The position numbers and the translations under genes are program-made. From an uncultured Pelagibacteraceae bacterium (GTDB lineage: Bacteria; Pseudomonadota; Alphaproteobacteria; Pelagibacterales; Pelagibacteraceae): 64,000 bases of DNA. Under the pieces are notes generated by a model. The model ran no database searches. It was given only the letters and a program-made list of their open reading frames with translations, and was not told where the DNA came from. The stretch lies in contig CACEDU010000003.1 in NCBI GenBank assembly GCA_902558435.1, positions 1-64,000 on the forward strand. Reading direction: 5' to 3'. This document shows positions 16,767-25,825 of this stretch, one piece after another. Each line of letters opens with the position of its first letter. The stretch's first letter is position 1.

Positions 16767-17522
16767 ATGCAAGAAATTTATGTAGATGATTTTGGTGACG
16801 GCTTTCCACTAGTTTTAGTTCATGGATATCTAGGATCTTCAGAGATGTGGAAATTTCAAAAAGATTATTTAAGCAAATACTTCAGAGTTATTACTCCAGC
16901 TCTACCTGGATTTGGAGAAAGTCATGATATTAAATCTTTAAATTCCATAAACTTAATGGCAAAAAATATTTTGAAATTAGTTGATAAGAAAAAAATAGAT
17001 AAATTTAATTTATTGGGACACTCAATGGGGGGCATGATAGTTCAAGAAATTGCAAGAATAAGTGGAGATAGAATTAATAAATTAATCTGTTTTGCTACAG
17101 GTCCTATTGGAGATATTCCTGGAAGGTTTGAACCAATAGATAAATCAATTGAAAGACTTCAAGTTGAGGGAATTAAAAATCATGTTGAAAGAATACCGCC
17201 TAACTGGTTTGTAGAAGGCAAAAATTCAAAAAATTATTCTTTGTGTGAAAATGCTGTTAAGAATACATCAAAAGAAACTGCTCAAAATGCATTAATAGCA
17301 ATGAGAGATTGGAATGGACTTGAAAATTTGAAAAATATTAAAAATAAAACCCTTATTATATGGGGAGATAGAGACAAGTCATACAATTATGAGCAGATCT
17401 CTTTATTAAAAAAATTTATACAAGAAAGTTATTTAAAAATATTTGAAGGGTGTTGCCATAACGTACACTTGGAGGAACCAGAGAAATTTAATCAAGCAGT
17501 GAAAGAATTTTTAATTAAATGA
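16767..17522 (+). CDS. Alpha/beta hydrolase
   Basis: The start used is ATG 16767 (251 aa, M-Q-E-I-Y-V-D-D); an ATG at 16716 would add 17 residues that do not look like part of the fold. The catalytic pattern is visible: 'V-H-G-Y-L-G-S' oxyanion loop, nucleophile elbow 'G-H-S-M-G-G', acid in 'W-G-D-R-D', and histidine in 'C-C-H-N-V-H-L-E-E-P'. Its closest general type is the hydrolase group that includes BioH, MhpC and haloperoxidase-like enzymes, and the substrate is not predictable. The 3' end overlaps the MFS gene by 4 nt. Confidence 0.83.
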   Translation: MQEIYVDDFGDGFPLVLVHGYLGSSEMWKFQKDYLSKYFRVITPALPGFGESHDIKSLNSINLMAKNILKLVDKKKIDKFNLLGHSMGGMIVQEIARISGDRINKLICFATGPIGDIPGRFEPIDKSIERLQVEGIKNHVERIPPNWFVEGKNSKNYSLCENAVKNTSKETAQNALIAMRDWNGLENLKNIKNKTLIIWGDRDKSYNYEQISLLKKFIQESYLKIFEGCCHNVHLEEPEKFNQAVKEFLIK

Positions 17523-18685
17523 ATAAAAATGTATGGTTACTATTTGCAAGTAATGCATTTGCATTTTCTGTTGCACCTGTAACAGTGTTTTTAAGTGGAA
17601 TAATTGGATCTAGCATAAGCCCAATTAAATCTTTGTCGACTTTACCAATGTCGTTATCAATTGTAGGCACAGCTCTTTTTATAATAGCTGCTTCCAAAAT
17701 AATGAGTATCACTGGCAGAAAAAAAGGATTTATATTATCATCGATAACAAGCTCATTGTTTGCTTTACTGGCAGCCTATGCAGTGATGAAACAAAATTTT
17801 ATTCTTTATTCATTCTCATGCTTTTCACTTGGATTTGGGATGGCATTTGCTCATCAATATCGTTTTGCTGCTGCTGAAAGTGTAGATAAAAAACAGGCTC
17901 CAAAGGCTATTTCCTTATTACTTTTTGCAGGAATTTTATCAGCTCTATTAGGTCCTAATCTAGCAAATCTTGGAAAGAATATAATTTCAGAGGGTTTATA
18001 TGTCGGCTCTTATCTATGTTTGTCATTATTAACTTTATCATCAATTATTTTTTTAGTTTTTTATAATGAAAAGAAAGTTACTGAGAAAAAAAAAATTTCA
18101 AGAGGAAGATCAATTTTAGAATTAATTTCTCAACCAAGGTTTCTTCAGGCTTTAGTCTCCTCATCTTTTGCTTATGCAGTAATGTCTTTTTTAATGACCG
18201 CTACTCCAATAAGCATGCATATTAATGATAATATGTCTTTAAACAGCACCAGTTTTGTAATTCAATTACATATAATTAGCATGTTCCTGCCAGCATTAGT
18301 TACTGGAAATCTAATTAAAAAATTCGGACACAGCAAAATTATGTATTGTGGCGTATTATTTTTTATAATCACAATATTTCTGAGTTATCTTGATCAAACA
18401 GTTACAAACTATTTATTTTCATTAATATTTTTAGGTCTTGGATGGAATTTTCTATTTATATCAGGGACAAGCTTACTTGTATTAAATTATAGAGAAGAAG
18501 AAAGGTTTAGAGCTCAAGGTTTTAATGATTTTATAGTTTTTTCGATTCAAGCTACTGCAAGTTTAACAGCAGGTGTTGTTTTAAGTTATACTAGCTGGAA
18601 AACAATGAATATGCTTTGCATACCTTTTTTAATTATAATTATTTTTACAACATTAAGAGCAGATAGATTATCAAGAAAAGTTTAA
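17519..18685 (+). CDS. Major facilitator superfamily transporter
   Basis: A 388-aa protein with about 12 predicted membrane helices. The loop between helices 2 and 3 reads 'I-T-G-R-K-K-G-F', a version of the MFS motif A. There is no domain pointing to a specific substrate; YcaD/YfcJ-type exporters are comparable in length. The ATG overlaps the alpha/beta hydrolase stop by 4 nt, so the two may act on the same compound or be linked only by transcription. Confidence 0.87.
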   Translation: MNKNVWLLFASNAFAFSVAPVTVFLSGIIGSSISPIKSLSTLPMSLSIVGTALFIIAASKIMSITGRKKGFILSSITSSLFALLAAYAVMKQNFILYSFSCFSLGFGMAFAHQYRFAAAESVDKKQAPKAISLLLFAGILSALLGPNLANLGKNIISEGLYVGSYLCLSLLTLSSIIFLVFYNEKKVTEKKKISRGRSILELISQPRFLQALVSSSFAYAVMSFLMTATPISMHINDNMSLNSTSFVIQLHIISMFLPALVTGNLIKKFGHSKIMYCGVLFFIITIFLSYLDQTVTNYLFSLIFLGLGWNFLFISGTSLLVLNYREEERFRAQGFNDFIVFSIQATASLTAGVVLSYTSWKTMNMLCIPFLIIIIFTTLRADRLSRKV

Positions 18686-18749
18686 TTCTTACAGGCCGTG
18701 TCAACTTGTAACAGATATTGATTATTGTAAGATTATTTTAAAAGCATAT

Positions 18750-19202
18750 ATGCATCTCATGAAATCACACAATAAATTTTTAATTATCACTACCTTTTTA
18801 ATATCAACACTATTTGCTAATATTGGTTTAGCTGCAGATGTAACAGTAGAAATGTTAAATAGACTGGATAAACAGTCAAATGTTTTTGAGCCAAAGATAG
18901 TAAGAGTAAACGTTGGAGATACAGTTCTTTGGAAAGCTAAAGACAAAGGTCACAACGTTGAATTTATCAAAAAAGGAGTTCCAGAAGGTGTTGGTAAATT
19001 TAAATCAAAATTCAACAAGGATGTTGAATACAAATTTGAAGTTCCTGGAATTTACGCATACTGGTGCACACCCCATAAAAATATGGGTATGATTGGTTTT
19101 GTAGTTGTGGGTGACGATAAATCAAATTTAGAAGCAATAAAAAAACTTAGATTTTCATCTAAATCTAAGAAAATGGCCCCAGATTTAATAAATTCATTAT
19201 AA
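18750..19202 (+). CDS. Pseudoazurin-like type-1 copper protein
   Basis: The precursor is 150 aa with a signal peptide ending near G-L-A-A-D; a second start at 18759 (M-K-S-H) is equally possible and no clear ribosome site decides between them. The mature protein has the pseudoazurin ligand set: His68 in 'K-G-H-N-V-E', Cys106 and His109 in 'Y-W-C-T-P-H', and a methionine in 'N-M-G-M'. It is a periplasmic single-electron carrier. No nitrite or nitrous oxide reductase is near, so the partner is unknown; a cytochrome oxidase or sulfur enzyme could be served. Confidence 0.9.
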   Translation: MHLMKSHNKFLIITTFLISTLFANIGLAADVTVEMLNRLDKQSNVFEPKIVRVNVGDTVLWKAKDKGHNVEFIKKGVPEGVGKFKSKFNKDVEYKFEVPGIYAYWCTPHKNMGMIGFVVVGDDKSNLEAIKKLRFSSKSKKMAPDLINSL

Positions 19203-19318
19203 ATCTAGATATTTTAATCAAAATTTTCTGATTACGAAATATCGTAAAATAGTTTCTAATTGGTATACTTCTTATAATAAAACTACTCATAGTTTTGTTG
19301 GGGGGAGTATAGAAGTTA

Positions 19319-20368
19319 ATGTCTAATATAAAATTCAATGGTGTAAACAAATCATTTGGATCAAATAAAATAATAACTGACTTTAGTTTATTAGGTAAAG
19401 AAGATGAATTCTTAGTTTTAGTTGGTCCCTCTGGATGTGGTAAATCAACATTATTGAGAATGATTGCTGGATTAGAAAAGATTGATGAAGGTGAAATTTT
19501 TATAAATGATCAAAAAATAAATGACTTACATCCTTCTAAAAGACAAACAGCGATGGTATTTCAGTCATACGCTCTTTACCCACATATGAATGTTTATGAA
19601 AATATGTCTTTTGGACTAAAGATTGAAAAAAGATCCAAAGAAGAAATTCAAACAAAAGTAATGGAAGCAGCTAAGATTTTAAAAATTGAGGAGTTGTTGG
19701 AAAGAAGACCCAAACAATTGTCAGGAGGACAAAGACAAAGAGTTGCAATCGGACGTGCAATTACAAGAAATCCTAAAATTTTTTTATTTGATGAACCTTT
19801 ATCGAATTTAGATGCTGCCTTAAGATCTGAAATGAGAGTTGAGATTTCAAAGTTACATAATCAAATTAAAACAAATATGATTTATGTCACACACGATCAA
19901 GTAGAGGCAATGACACTTGCTGATAGGATTGTGATATTAAATCTTGGTAACATTGAACAAGTTGGAACACCAGATGAAATATATAACAATCCTGCTAATA
20001 TATTTGTTGCTCAATTTATAGGAACACCAAAAATGAATATTTTACCCTTAAACAATGAAAATATTGTTTCAGATAATAAAATTAATTTTTTAGGTAATGA
20101 AATAATTTTTGAAAAAATTAAATTTGATAAAAAAAAATATTTTTTGGGAATAAGACCTGAGCATTTTAATTTATCAAGTAGTTCACAATTTAAAATTAAG
20201 CCTAAAATTGATTTAGTTGAGAATTTAGGAAATGAGAAGATTGTTTATATTAGCAATGATAATCTAGAATTAAGTGCAAAAATTTCGAGCCAAGAAGATT
20301 TTCAAAATGAAATAAATTTTAACTCGAAAGATATTTTTATATTTGATGAAGATGGAAATAGAATTTAG
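19319..20368 (+). CDS. ABC transporter ATPase of the UgpC/MalK sugar-importer type (orphan)
   Basis: This 349-aa protein has an N-terminal ABC domain (Walker A 'G-P-S-G-C-G-K-S-T' near residue 36, signature 'L-S-G-G-Q-R-Q-R', Walker B 'L-F-D-E-P', H-loop 'V-T-H-D-Q') and a C-terminal TOBE domain, the layout of MalK/UgpC/MsmK. Such ATPases energise sugar, glycerol-3-phosphate or polyol importers and can be shared between several permeases. No cognate binding protein or permease lies in the window. A run of six G (GGGGGGAG) lies about 12 nt before the ATG as a probable ribosome site. Confidence 0.92.
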   Translation: MSNIKFNGVNKSFGSNKIITDFSLLGKEDEFLVLVGPSGCGKSTLLRMIAGLEKIDEGEIFINDQKINDLHPSKRQTAMVFQSYALYPHMNVYENMSFGLKIEKRSKEEIQTKVMEAAKILKIEELLERRPKQLSGGQRQRVAIGRAITRNPKIFLFDEPLSNLDAALRSEMRVEISKLHNQIKTNMIYVTHDQVEAMTLADRIVILNLGNIEQVGTPDEIYNNPANIFVAQFIGTPKMNILPLNNENIVSDNKINFLGNEIIFEKIKFDKKKYFLGIRPEHFNLSSSSQFKIKPKIDLVENLGNEKIVYISNDNLELSAKISSQEDFQNEINFNSKDIFIFDEDGNRI

Positions 20369-20402
20369 TTTTCTAAACAAACTCTTAAATAAATAATTTC
20401 AC

Positions 20403-21302
20403 GTGAATTGGATAGTTGTTACAGTTATTGCAGCATTTTTTCAGAATTTAAGGTCTTCATTTCAAAAAAAAATTAATAAAGATGTCTCGACTATAGCTTC
20501 AACTTATGTAAGGTTTTCCTTTGCTCTACCTTTAGCATTAGTATTGTTCTTTATATATTTTAGAGAAGTTTCTGTGATTAATGAAATACTTAATCAACCA
20601 GGTTTTTTAATAAATGTAACTCTAGCATCAATTTTTCAAGTAATATTTACCTTTGTATTATTATACTTATTTAAGTTCTCAAATTTTGTTGTTGGAACCT
20701 CACTAAGTAAAACAGAAGTTGTCCAAGTTGCTATATTTGAATATTTAATATTAAACGAAAAATTAAGTAAATTAGGAATTAGTGGAATTGTAATATCAAC
20801 TCTTGGTGTAATAATTTTATCGATAAAAGATTTAAAATTATTTATTCAAAATTTATTTTCAAAAACAACACTAATTGGACTAATATCTGGTTTATTCTTA
20901 GCGCTGAGTATTGTTTATTTTAGATCTGCAGCATTATCTTTAGAGAATTTTAGCTCAAATTTTGAAAAAGTAATATCAACCTTACTTTTTGGATTATTAA
21001 TTCCGACAATTATTTTAACGATATACCTTTTAGTTTTTGAAAAAAAAGAATTTAGAAAATTATATAATGATAAATACGACTGTATGTTAATTGGCATTGG
21101 AGGTTTTTTCGCATCTCTCTCATGGTTTTATGCATTTACTTTAATTCAAGCATCATTTGTAAGAGCGGTTGGTCAAATTGAATTATTATTTAGTTATTTT
21201 TCTTCAAAATATTTATTTAAAGAAAAAGTAAAGTTAACTGAAATCCTAGGTATTGTTGTTTTTGTAATTGGCGTTACAATTTTATTACTATCTAGAGTTT
21301 AA
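20403..21302 (+). CDS. EamA/DMT-family transporter
   Basis: A 299-aa protein with about ten transmembrane helices in two EamA repeats, a typical drug/metabolite transporter size. The repeats end in similar 'L-G-I-S/L-G-I-V ... I-G-V-T-I-L' segments. The start is GTG 20403. The exported or imported metabolite cannot be inferred. It follows the UgpC-type ATPase by 34 nt and ends 2 nt before the convergent stop of the HisD-superfamily gene. Confidence 0.85.
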   Translation: MNWIVVTVIAAFFQNLRSSFQKKINKDVSTIASTYVRFSFALPLALVLFFIYFREVSVINEILNQPGFLINVTLASIFQVIFTFVLLYLFKFSNFVVGTSLSKTEVVQVAIFEYLILNEKLSKLGISGIVISTLGVIILSIKDLKLFIQNLFSKTTLIGLISGLFLALSIVYFRSAALSLENFSSNFEKVISTLLFGLLIPTIILTIYLLVFEKKEFRKLYNDKYDCMLIGIGGFFASLSWFYAFTLIQASFVRAVGQIELLFSYFSSKYLFKEKVKLTEILGIVVFVIGVTILLLSRV

Positions 21303-21304
21303 AA

Positions 21305-22591
21305 CTAATTAGAAAATCCATATTTTCTAAGCCTTACATCCCCAGTTCTTGCATGAGCCTCCATACCTTCATATCTTGAAATTCTAGCACATGCCGCTCC
21401 TACTTCTTTTGTAGACTCTTTAGTCATTCTTTGAAAACTTAATGTTTTAATAAATTTTCCAACAAACAAACCACCAGTATATTTTCCTGCACCCTTAGTA
21501 GGTAAAATGTGGTTTGTACCAGAACATTTATCACCATAAGCAACTGTAGTCTCTTCTCCAATAAATAATGATCCATAATTTTTTAATCTGTCATGGAACC
21601 ATTTAAGATTTTTAGTTTGAATTTCTAAATGCTCAGGGGCATATTCATCACTTATTTTAGCCATTTCCTCGTCTGTGTCACAAAGAATAACTTCACCATA
21701 GTCTCTCCAAGCAGCACTGGAGTTTTCTCTTGGTAAATCTGGCAGATCTGCAATAAGCTCTGGAACTCTTTGTATTACATAATCAGCAAGTTTTTTGGAA
21801 GTTGTAAATAACCAAGCTGGAGAATTATATCCATGCTCTGCTTGTCCAACTAAATCAAAAGCTACCAATTCTGGATCAGCTGTATCGTCGGCTATAACTG
21901 CGATTTCTGTAGGACCTGCAAATAAATCAATCCCAACTTTTCCAAACAGAATTCTTTTTGACTCTGCAACAAATTGATTACCTGGGCCTACAAGCATATC
22001 CGCAGGCGCGTTTCCAAAAAGACCATAAGTCATTGCCGCTATAGCTTGCACACCACCTAAGTTCATTATTACATCTGCGCCACATAAATCCGCAGTATAG
22101 ACTATCGCAGGATGAACACCCACACCTGGTTTTGGAGAACTACAAACAATAATATTTTTTACACCAGCTACCTTTGCTGTTGTTACGCTCATCACTGCTG
22201 ATGCTATGTGAGCGTATCTACCTGCAGGAACATAACAACCTGCAGTATTAACTGGAATTAATTTTTGCCCAGCATATAAGCCATCTGATAACTCTACTTC
22301 AAAATCCTGACCATAGTTTTTTAATTGCGCTTCAGCAAATTTTCTTACTCTTTCATGAGAAAATTGAATATCATCTTTAGTCTTAGGATCTAGATTTTTT
22401 TTGATTTCTTCAATTTTTTCTCTCGTAACAATTACTTCACCTTCATATTTATCAAATTTTTTTGATAGTTCGATACATCCTTCTTCTTTAGTTTTTTCAA
22501 TATCTTTAAGAATATTTTCAACAATCTCTCTGGTCTTTGTATCATCAGTTGATGAAGTTTTTGGTGATTTTTTTAAGTAAGTTATTGCCAT
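21305..22591 (-). CDS. hpsN: HisD-superfamily dehydrogenase, probably sulfopropanediol 3-dehydrogenase (HpsN) rather than histidinol dehydrogenase
   Basis: This 428-aa zinc-dependent NAD enzyme has the family ligands in 'G-Q-A-E-H-G', 'A-P-E-H-L-E' and the late 'G-M-E-A-H-A-R' helix. By memory of the sequences, its N terminus ('I-T-Y-L-K-K'), the 'A-W-R-D-Y-G-E-V-I-L-C' segment, 'G-T-N-H-I-L-P-T' and 'G-M-E-A-H-A-R-x-x-D-V-R-L' resemble HpsN, which oxidises 2,3-dihydroxypropane-1-sulfonate (DHPS) to sulfolactate. No other histidine-biosynthesis gene is nearby, while suyB, a taurine transporter and Apr genes are in the window. A true histidinol dehydrogenase remains possible and would normally be annotated hisD. 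Confidence 0.62.
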   Translation of the reverse strand: MAITYLKKSPKTSSTDDTKTREIVENILKDIEKTKEEGCIELSKKFDKYEGEVIVTREKIEEIKKNLDPKTKDDIQFSHERVRKFAEAQLKNYGQDFEVELSDGLYAGQKLIPVNTAGCYVPAGRYAHIASAVMSVTTAKVAGVKNIIVCSSPKPGVGVHPAIVYTADLCGADVIMNLGGVQAIAAMTYGLFGNAPADMLVGPGNQFVAESKRILFGKVGIDLFAGPTEIAVIADDTADPELVAFDLVGQAEHGYNSPAWLFTTSKKLADYVIQRVPELIADLPDLPRENSSAAWRDYGEVILCDTDEEMAKISDEYAPEHLEIQTKNLKWFHDRLKNYGSLFIGEETTVAYGDKCSGTNHILPTKGAGKYTGGLFVGKFIKTLSFQRMTKESTKEVGAACARISRYEGMEAHARTGDVRLRKYGFSN

Positions 22592-22633
22592 ATTTAAATC
22601 CTAATTTAATTATTATTTTTTTTCAATATTCAT

Positions 22634-23545
22634 TTAATCTAAAGCTACCACAGCTGCAGCAATTGAGGCTAGTCTTGCTGTCGCATCATCTGATCTACTA
22701 GTTATTACAACAGGGACTTTACCACCAACAACTACACCAGCTGCACAAGCTCCCATAAAATATATCATCATCTTTACTAAAGCGTTTCCAGCCTCTACAT
22801 TTGGAACTAATAAAACATCTGCATCTCCTGCAACTTCATTTTTAATTCCTTTTATAGTTGCCGATTTTTTAGAAACACTATTATCAAACGCTAGGGGACC
22901 AAAAATATCTGCATTAAAATTTTCTTTGCTAGCCAATCTACAAATTTCCTTAGCATCAACAGAACTTTGCATACTATCTAAAACTTCCTCTGTGGCTGAC
23001 AAAATAGAAACTTTAGGTCTTGCAATTTTTATTCTGTGACAAAAATCTATAACATTTTTTAAAATATGCATTTTTGTTTTGACATTAGGATTAACATTTA
23101 ATGCACCATCAGTAATAATTAGAGGATCGTCTTCTTTATCCAATGTCATATGCCAAATATGGCTTAATCTTGTTTTTCTGATTAAGTTATATTTTCTTAA
23201 CAAAACTTCTTTCATTAACACATCAGTATGTATATGACCTTTGACTATAATCTTTACATCACCATCGCCTGCTAGTTTAGCAGCAACTTTAGCAGTATTA
23301 TTTTCAATTGGTTCATGAACAATTTCATAATCAGAAATATCAAATTTTAATTCTTCAGCTATCTTTTTAATTTCCCCCTCATCACCGATCAAAACAGGAA
23401 CTATTAATTTTTCTTTAACGGCATCCATAACGGAGAGCATTGGCAGTTCCTTACCAGCATTCACAATTGCAGCTTTAATTCCTCTCTTTTGATGAGCAAT
23501 ATCTAATAAATTAAGCGGACAAACTGTTGATTTATCTGAAAGCAT
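22634..23545 (-). CDS. Phosphate acetyl/butyryltransferase family enzyme
   Basis: The start used is ATG 23545 (303 aa, M-L-S-D-K-S); an upstream in-frame start at 23605 adds a hydrophobic stretch and crowds the divergent gene. The chain matches the PTA_PTB family: 'V-P-V-L-I-G-D', the 'V-K-G-H-I-H-T-D-V-L-M-K' block, 'I-T-D-G-A-L-N' and C-terminal 'V-V-V-G-G-K-V-P-V-V-I-T-S-R-S-D'. It transfers an acyl group between CoA and phosphate. Acetyl phosphate made by sulfoacetaldehyde acetyltransferase (Xsc) is one possible source, but xsc is not in the window. It is 42 nt upstream of the HpsN-like gene on the same strand. Confidence 0.85.
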   Translation of the reverse strand: MLSDKSTVCPLNLLDIAHQKRGIKAAIVNAGKELPMLSVMDAVKEKLIVPVLIGDEGEIKKIAEELKFDISDYEIVHEPIENNTAKVAAKLAGDGDVKIIVKGHIHTDVLMKEVLLRKYNLIRKTRLSHIWHMTLDKEDDPLIITDGALNVNPNVKTKMHILKNVIDFCHRIKIARPKVSILSATEEVLDSMQSSVDAKEICRLASKENFNADIFGPLAFDNSVSKKSATIKGIKNEVAGDADVLLVPNVEAGNALVKMMIYFMGACAAGVVVGGKVPVVITSRSDDATARLASIAAAVVALD

Positions 23546-23608
23546 TAAATTTATATATACTAAAATGATTAAAAAACTAATATAACAAATATAGTATAAG
23601 GACAAAAA

Positions 23609-24457
23609 GTGGAAATAGTTACAAAAATAGCTCCAATCGCTTTAGCACTTATAATGTTAGGTCTAGGGTTAGGTCTAACTGGAAGAGACTTTTTAAGGGT
23701 GATAAATAATCCTAAAGACTTTGTAATTGGATTTTTCTGCCAACTGTTACTTTTGCCGATAGTTGCGTATATTTTAATATTAATATTAAATTTGCCTGTT
23801 GAGATTGCATTAGGCATTATGATTATTGCTGCTGCACCAGGGGGCGTTACAACAAATGTTATGACCAAATTTGCAAATGGTGATGTGGCTTTGTCCATTT
23901 CATTAACTGCAATAATTAGTTTAATTAGTATAATTTCAGTTCCATTTATTGTTTTAAAATCAGCTGATTTACTTGGAGTTACTAATATCTCAGCAGATAT
24001 TACTATGACAGCAATTACACTTAAAATGGCATTGGTTGTTACTGTGCCAGTAATTTTAGGCATGATTATTAGAAAATTTGCAGATAATTTAATTTCCTCA
24101 AATCTTTCGATTGTTAATAAAATAACAACAGCTTTGTTCGTTATTGTATTTGCTGCCATTTGGATTGAAGAAAGAGAAAATATTTTTAATTACTTAAAAC
24201 AAGCAGGCTTTGCAGTATTAGTATTGAATGTTGTGATGATGATACTTGCTTATTACATAGCCAAATTCTTTGCAACCGGAATGAAACAAAGAAAATGTAT
24301 TTCGATAGAATGTGGTTTACAAAATGGAACTTTGGCAGTGTTTGTAGCAACACAAATGTTTAATGATATTGCTTATATGATACCAACAGCAGCATATGCT
24401 CTTATAATGTACTTAACTGGCTTCGCTTTAATCTTTATACTTCGAAGAGCTAATTAA
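23609..24457 (+). CDS. BASS-family sodium/solute symporter
   Basis: This 282-aa protein has about nine to ten membrane segments and the bile acid:sodium symporter (BASS) pattern, including 'A-A-P-G-G-V-T-T-N' in the first half and 'E-C-G-L-Q-N-G-T-L-A' in the second, both close to the sodium and substrate sites. Relatives carry bile acids, pantothenate, pyruvate or other organic anions. The GTG start at 23609 has an AAGGA site 6 nt upstream. It is divergent from the phosphate acyltransferase gene, so an organic anion linked to that pathway is a reasonable guess. Confidence 0.88.
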   Translation: MEIVTKIAPIALALIMLGLGLGLTGRDFLRVINNPKDFVIGFFCQLLLLPIVAYILILILNLPVEIALGIMIIAAAPGGVTTNVMTKFANGDVALSISLTAIISLISIISVPFIVLKSADLLGVTNISADITMTAITLKMALVVTVPVILGMIIRKFADNLISSNLSIVNKITTALFVIVFAAIWIEERENIFNYLKQAGFAVLVLNVVMMILAYYIAKFFATGMKQRKCISIECGLQNGTLAVFVATQMFNDIAYMIPTAAYALIMYLTGFALIFILRRAN

Positions 24458-24468
24458 TTTTTACTTTT

Positions 24469-25401
24469 TCAAAATATTTTACAAACCAAATCCGACAAAG
24501 AAGAGATATTTTGTTCTTGAATTCTAATAGTATCGCTTAATGCTTGATCCTTCATATTTATAGTGAATTGTTTTTTTTTATTAACACTAATATATTTATT
24601 TTTTAATAAATAATTCAATTTTCTTACAACTGTAGGTCTTGGAATATGAGTTATCTCAGAAATTGACATAGTATTTACCCCGCCTTCTTCAACATTGACC
24701 ATATCTTTCTCCCATTCTGAAAAATTTAAACCAACACCCTCATAAGATTTATTTACTATTGAGTGACATGTTATAACCATGCCTACTGAATAAATTTCAA
24801 GATCCCCTAATTGCTTTTTCCATCTTAAGGTTAAAGTAAAAATAAATATATAAAAATAGTACCAACAATATGAAAAGTTATCCTTTAAATGCTCTGATAC
24901 TTCGTTGACATTTAAAGATTTGTCTATTAAATTTTCTATTTTCAATATTTCAGAAATTTTTGATAATAATGCGCTCAAATTTTTAAGAGTATTTTTCGGC
25001 TGTACCAGTCTATAAGCCGACCTATCTATATAAATTTTTTTTCCAATTTTTTGAAGAACGTTTAATTTTTCAAGGTCGAGAATTTTTCTTCTAGTACTTT
25101 CCTTTGGAATATTTAAACTTTTTGATATTTCAATTATATTAATTCGATCTAATTCCAAAGATTTATCAAACATAAAAAAATTATCATAGCTCTCTATTTT
25201 TTTAATTTGTATGTAGCGCTCAAAATCTTTGTTTATTAGATAAAGAATTATCCTGTACTTATCTATATCGTTAAAAACTTCATATGAAGAATTCATCCAT
25301 TCAGATATTAATCTGTAGTATGTTGGGGCAAGTTTTTCAAAATTTCCTGTGATTAATTTTTGAATATTTTTTTTTATGAGATTATTAAGGATTTTAGTCA
25401 T
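24469..25401 (-). CDS. Putative transcriptional regulator with two winged-helix domains
   Basis: The 310-aa product has two separate winged-helix segments: residues about 88-128 ('I-I-E-I-S-K-S-L-N-I-P' then 'S-T-R-R-K-I-L-D-L-E-K') and about 243-282 ('M-S-I-S-E-I-T-H-I-P-R' then 'V-V-R-K-L-N-Y-L-L-K'). Both have the 'helix, turn I-P, recognition helix, wing' look of MarR/IclR-type domains. The middle (170-235) is hydrophobic and aromatic and could bind a ligand or dimerise. I do not recognise the family. Two direct-repeat copies of a 15-bp motif lie 30-76 nt upstream of its start, suggesting autoregulation. Confidence 0.72.
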   Translation of the reverse strand: MTKILNNLIKKNIQKLITGNFEKLAPTYYRLISEWMNSSYEVFNDIDKYRIILYLINKDFERYIQIKKIESYDNFFMFDKSLELDRINIIEISKSLNIPKESTRRKILDLEKLNVLQKIGKKIYIDRSAYRLVQPKNTLKNLSALLSKISEILKIENLIDKSLNVNEVSEHLKDNFSYCWYYFYIFIFTLTLRWKKQLGDLEIYSVGMVITCHSIVNKSYEGVGLNFSEWEKDMVNVEEGGVNTMSISEITHIPRPTVVRKLNYLLKNKYISVNKKKQFTINMKDQALSDTIRIQEQNISSLSDLVCKIF

Positions 25402-25430
25402 TTTTTGCAGATAACTATTCTATTATTTTA

Positions 25431-25477
25431 AACCCAAAATGGACATAAAATTAATTGTGCATAACCCATTTTGGACA
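25431..25477. promoter_or_regulatory. Two direct-repeat copies of an AACCC(A/T)4-rich operator-like motif
   Basis: The sequences AACCCAAAATGGACA (25431-25445) and AACCCATTTTGGACA (25463-25477) lie 32 bp apart, about three helical turns, and each is followed by a related AATTAATT tail (to about 25490). The inner CCAAAATGG and CCATTTTGG are reverse complements of each other. They sit between the divergent double-wHTH regulator gene and a small membrane-protein gene. Similar 15-mers lie at 29932-29946 and 36824-36838. Confidence 0.65.
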
Positions 25478-25522
25478 CAGAATTAATTTTTACAAATTAA
25501 ACATGTGTTTAAATAAAACCAT

Positions 25523-25735
25523 ATGAGTTATAATAAGAATAGTAGAGCATCTGATATTGAAATTTCTTCTCAATTAACAGGTGACGTAAATATTGATACC
25601 CCTCATAAAGTAAATATCAGTGCTCTCAAACTCAGAATTATTCAAAAAGAAAAAAAAGAAATTTTAAAGAATAGAGTTTTCATTTTAATGTTTTTTTTAA
25701 TCCTAGGCACTATTGGGTACTTTGTGTCTAATTAA
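25523..25735 (+). CDS. Small single-pass membrane protein of unknown function
   Basis: This 70-aa protein has a polar N terminus with two S/D/N-rich stretches, a lysine-rich helix (I-I-Q-K-E-K-K-E-I-L-K) and one C-terminal membrane helix (about residues 52-68), so it is probably tail-anchored with the N terminus in the cytoplasm. I do not recognise it. No Shine-Dalgarno sequence is seen before the ATG. It is divergent from the double-wHTH regulator, and the repeated operator-like motif lies 46-92 nt upstream. Confidence 0.55.
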   Translation: MSYNKNSRASDIEISSQLTGDVNIDTPHKVNISALKLRIIQKEKKEILKNRVFILMFFLILGTIGYFVSN

Positions 25736-25825
25736 GTCTTTTTAGGTTCATAATTTAAATTAAATTCAAGTACTTAAAGGCATATCAACTGTTGTAATAA
25801 ATAATAATTAGTAAATAATAAAGTA

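Noticed and set aside
23569-24159. Long minus-strand open frame opposite the BASS transporter gene
   Set aside because: It is the antisense of a clear membrane transporter gene, has no family features and arises from the base composition.
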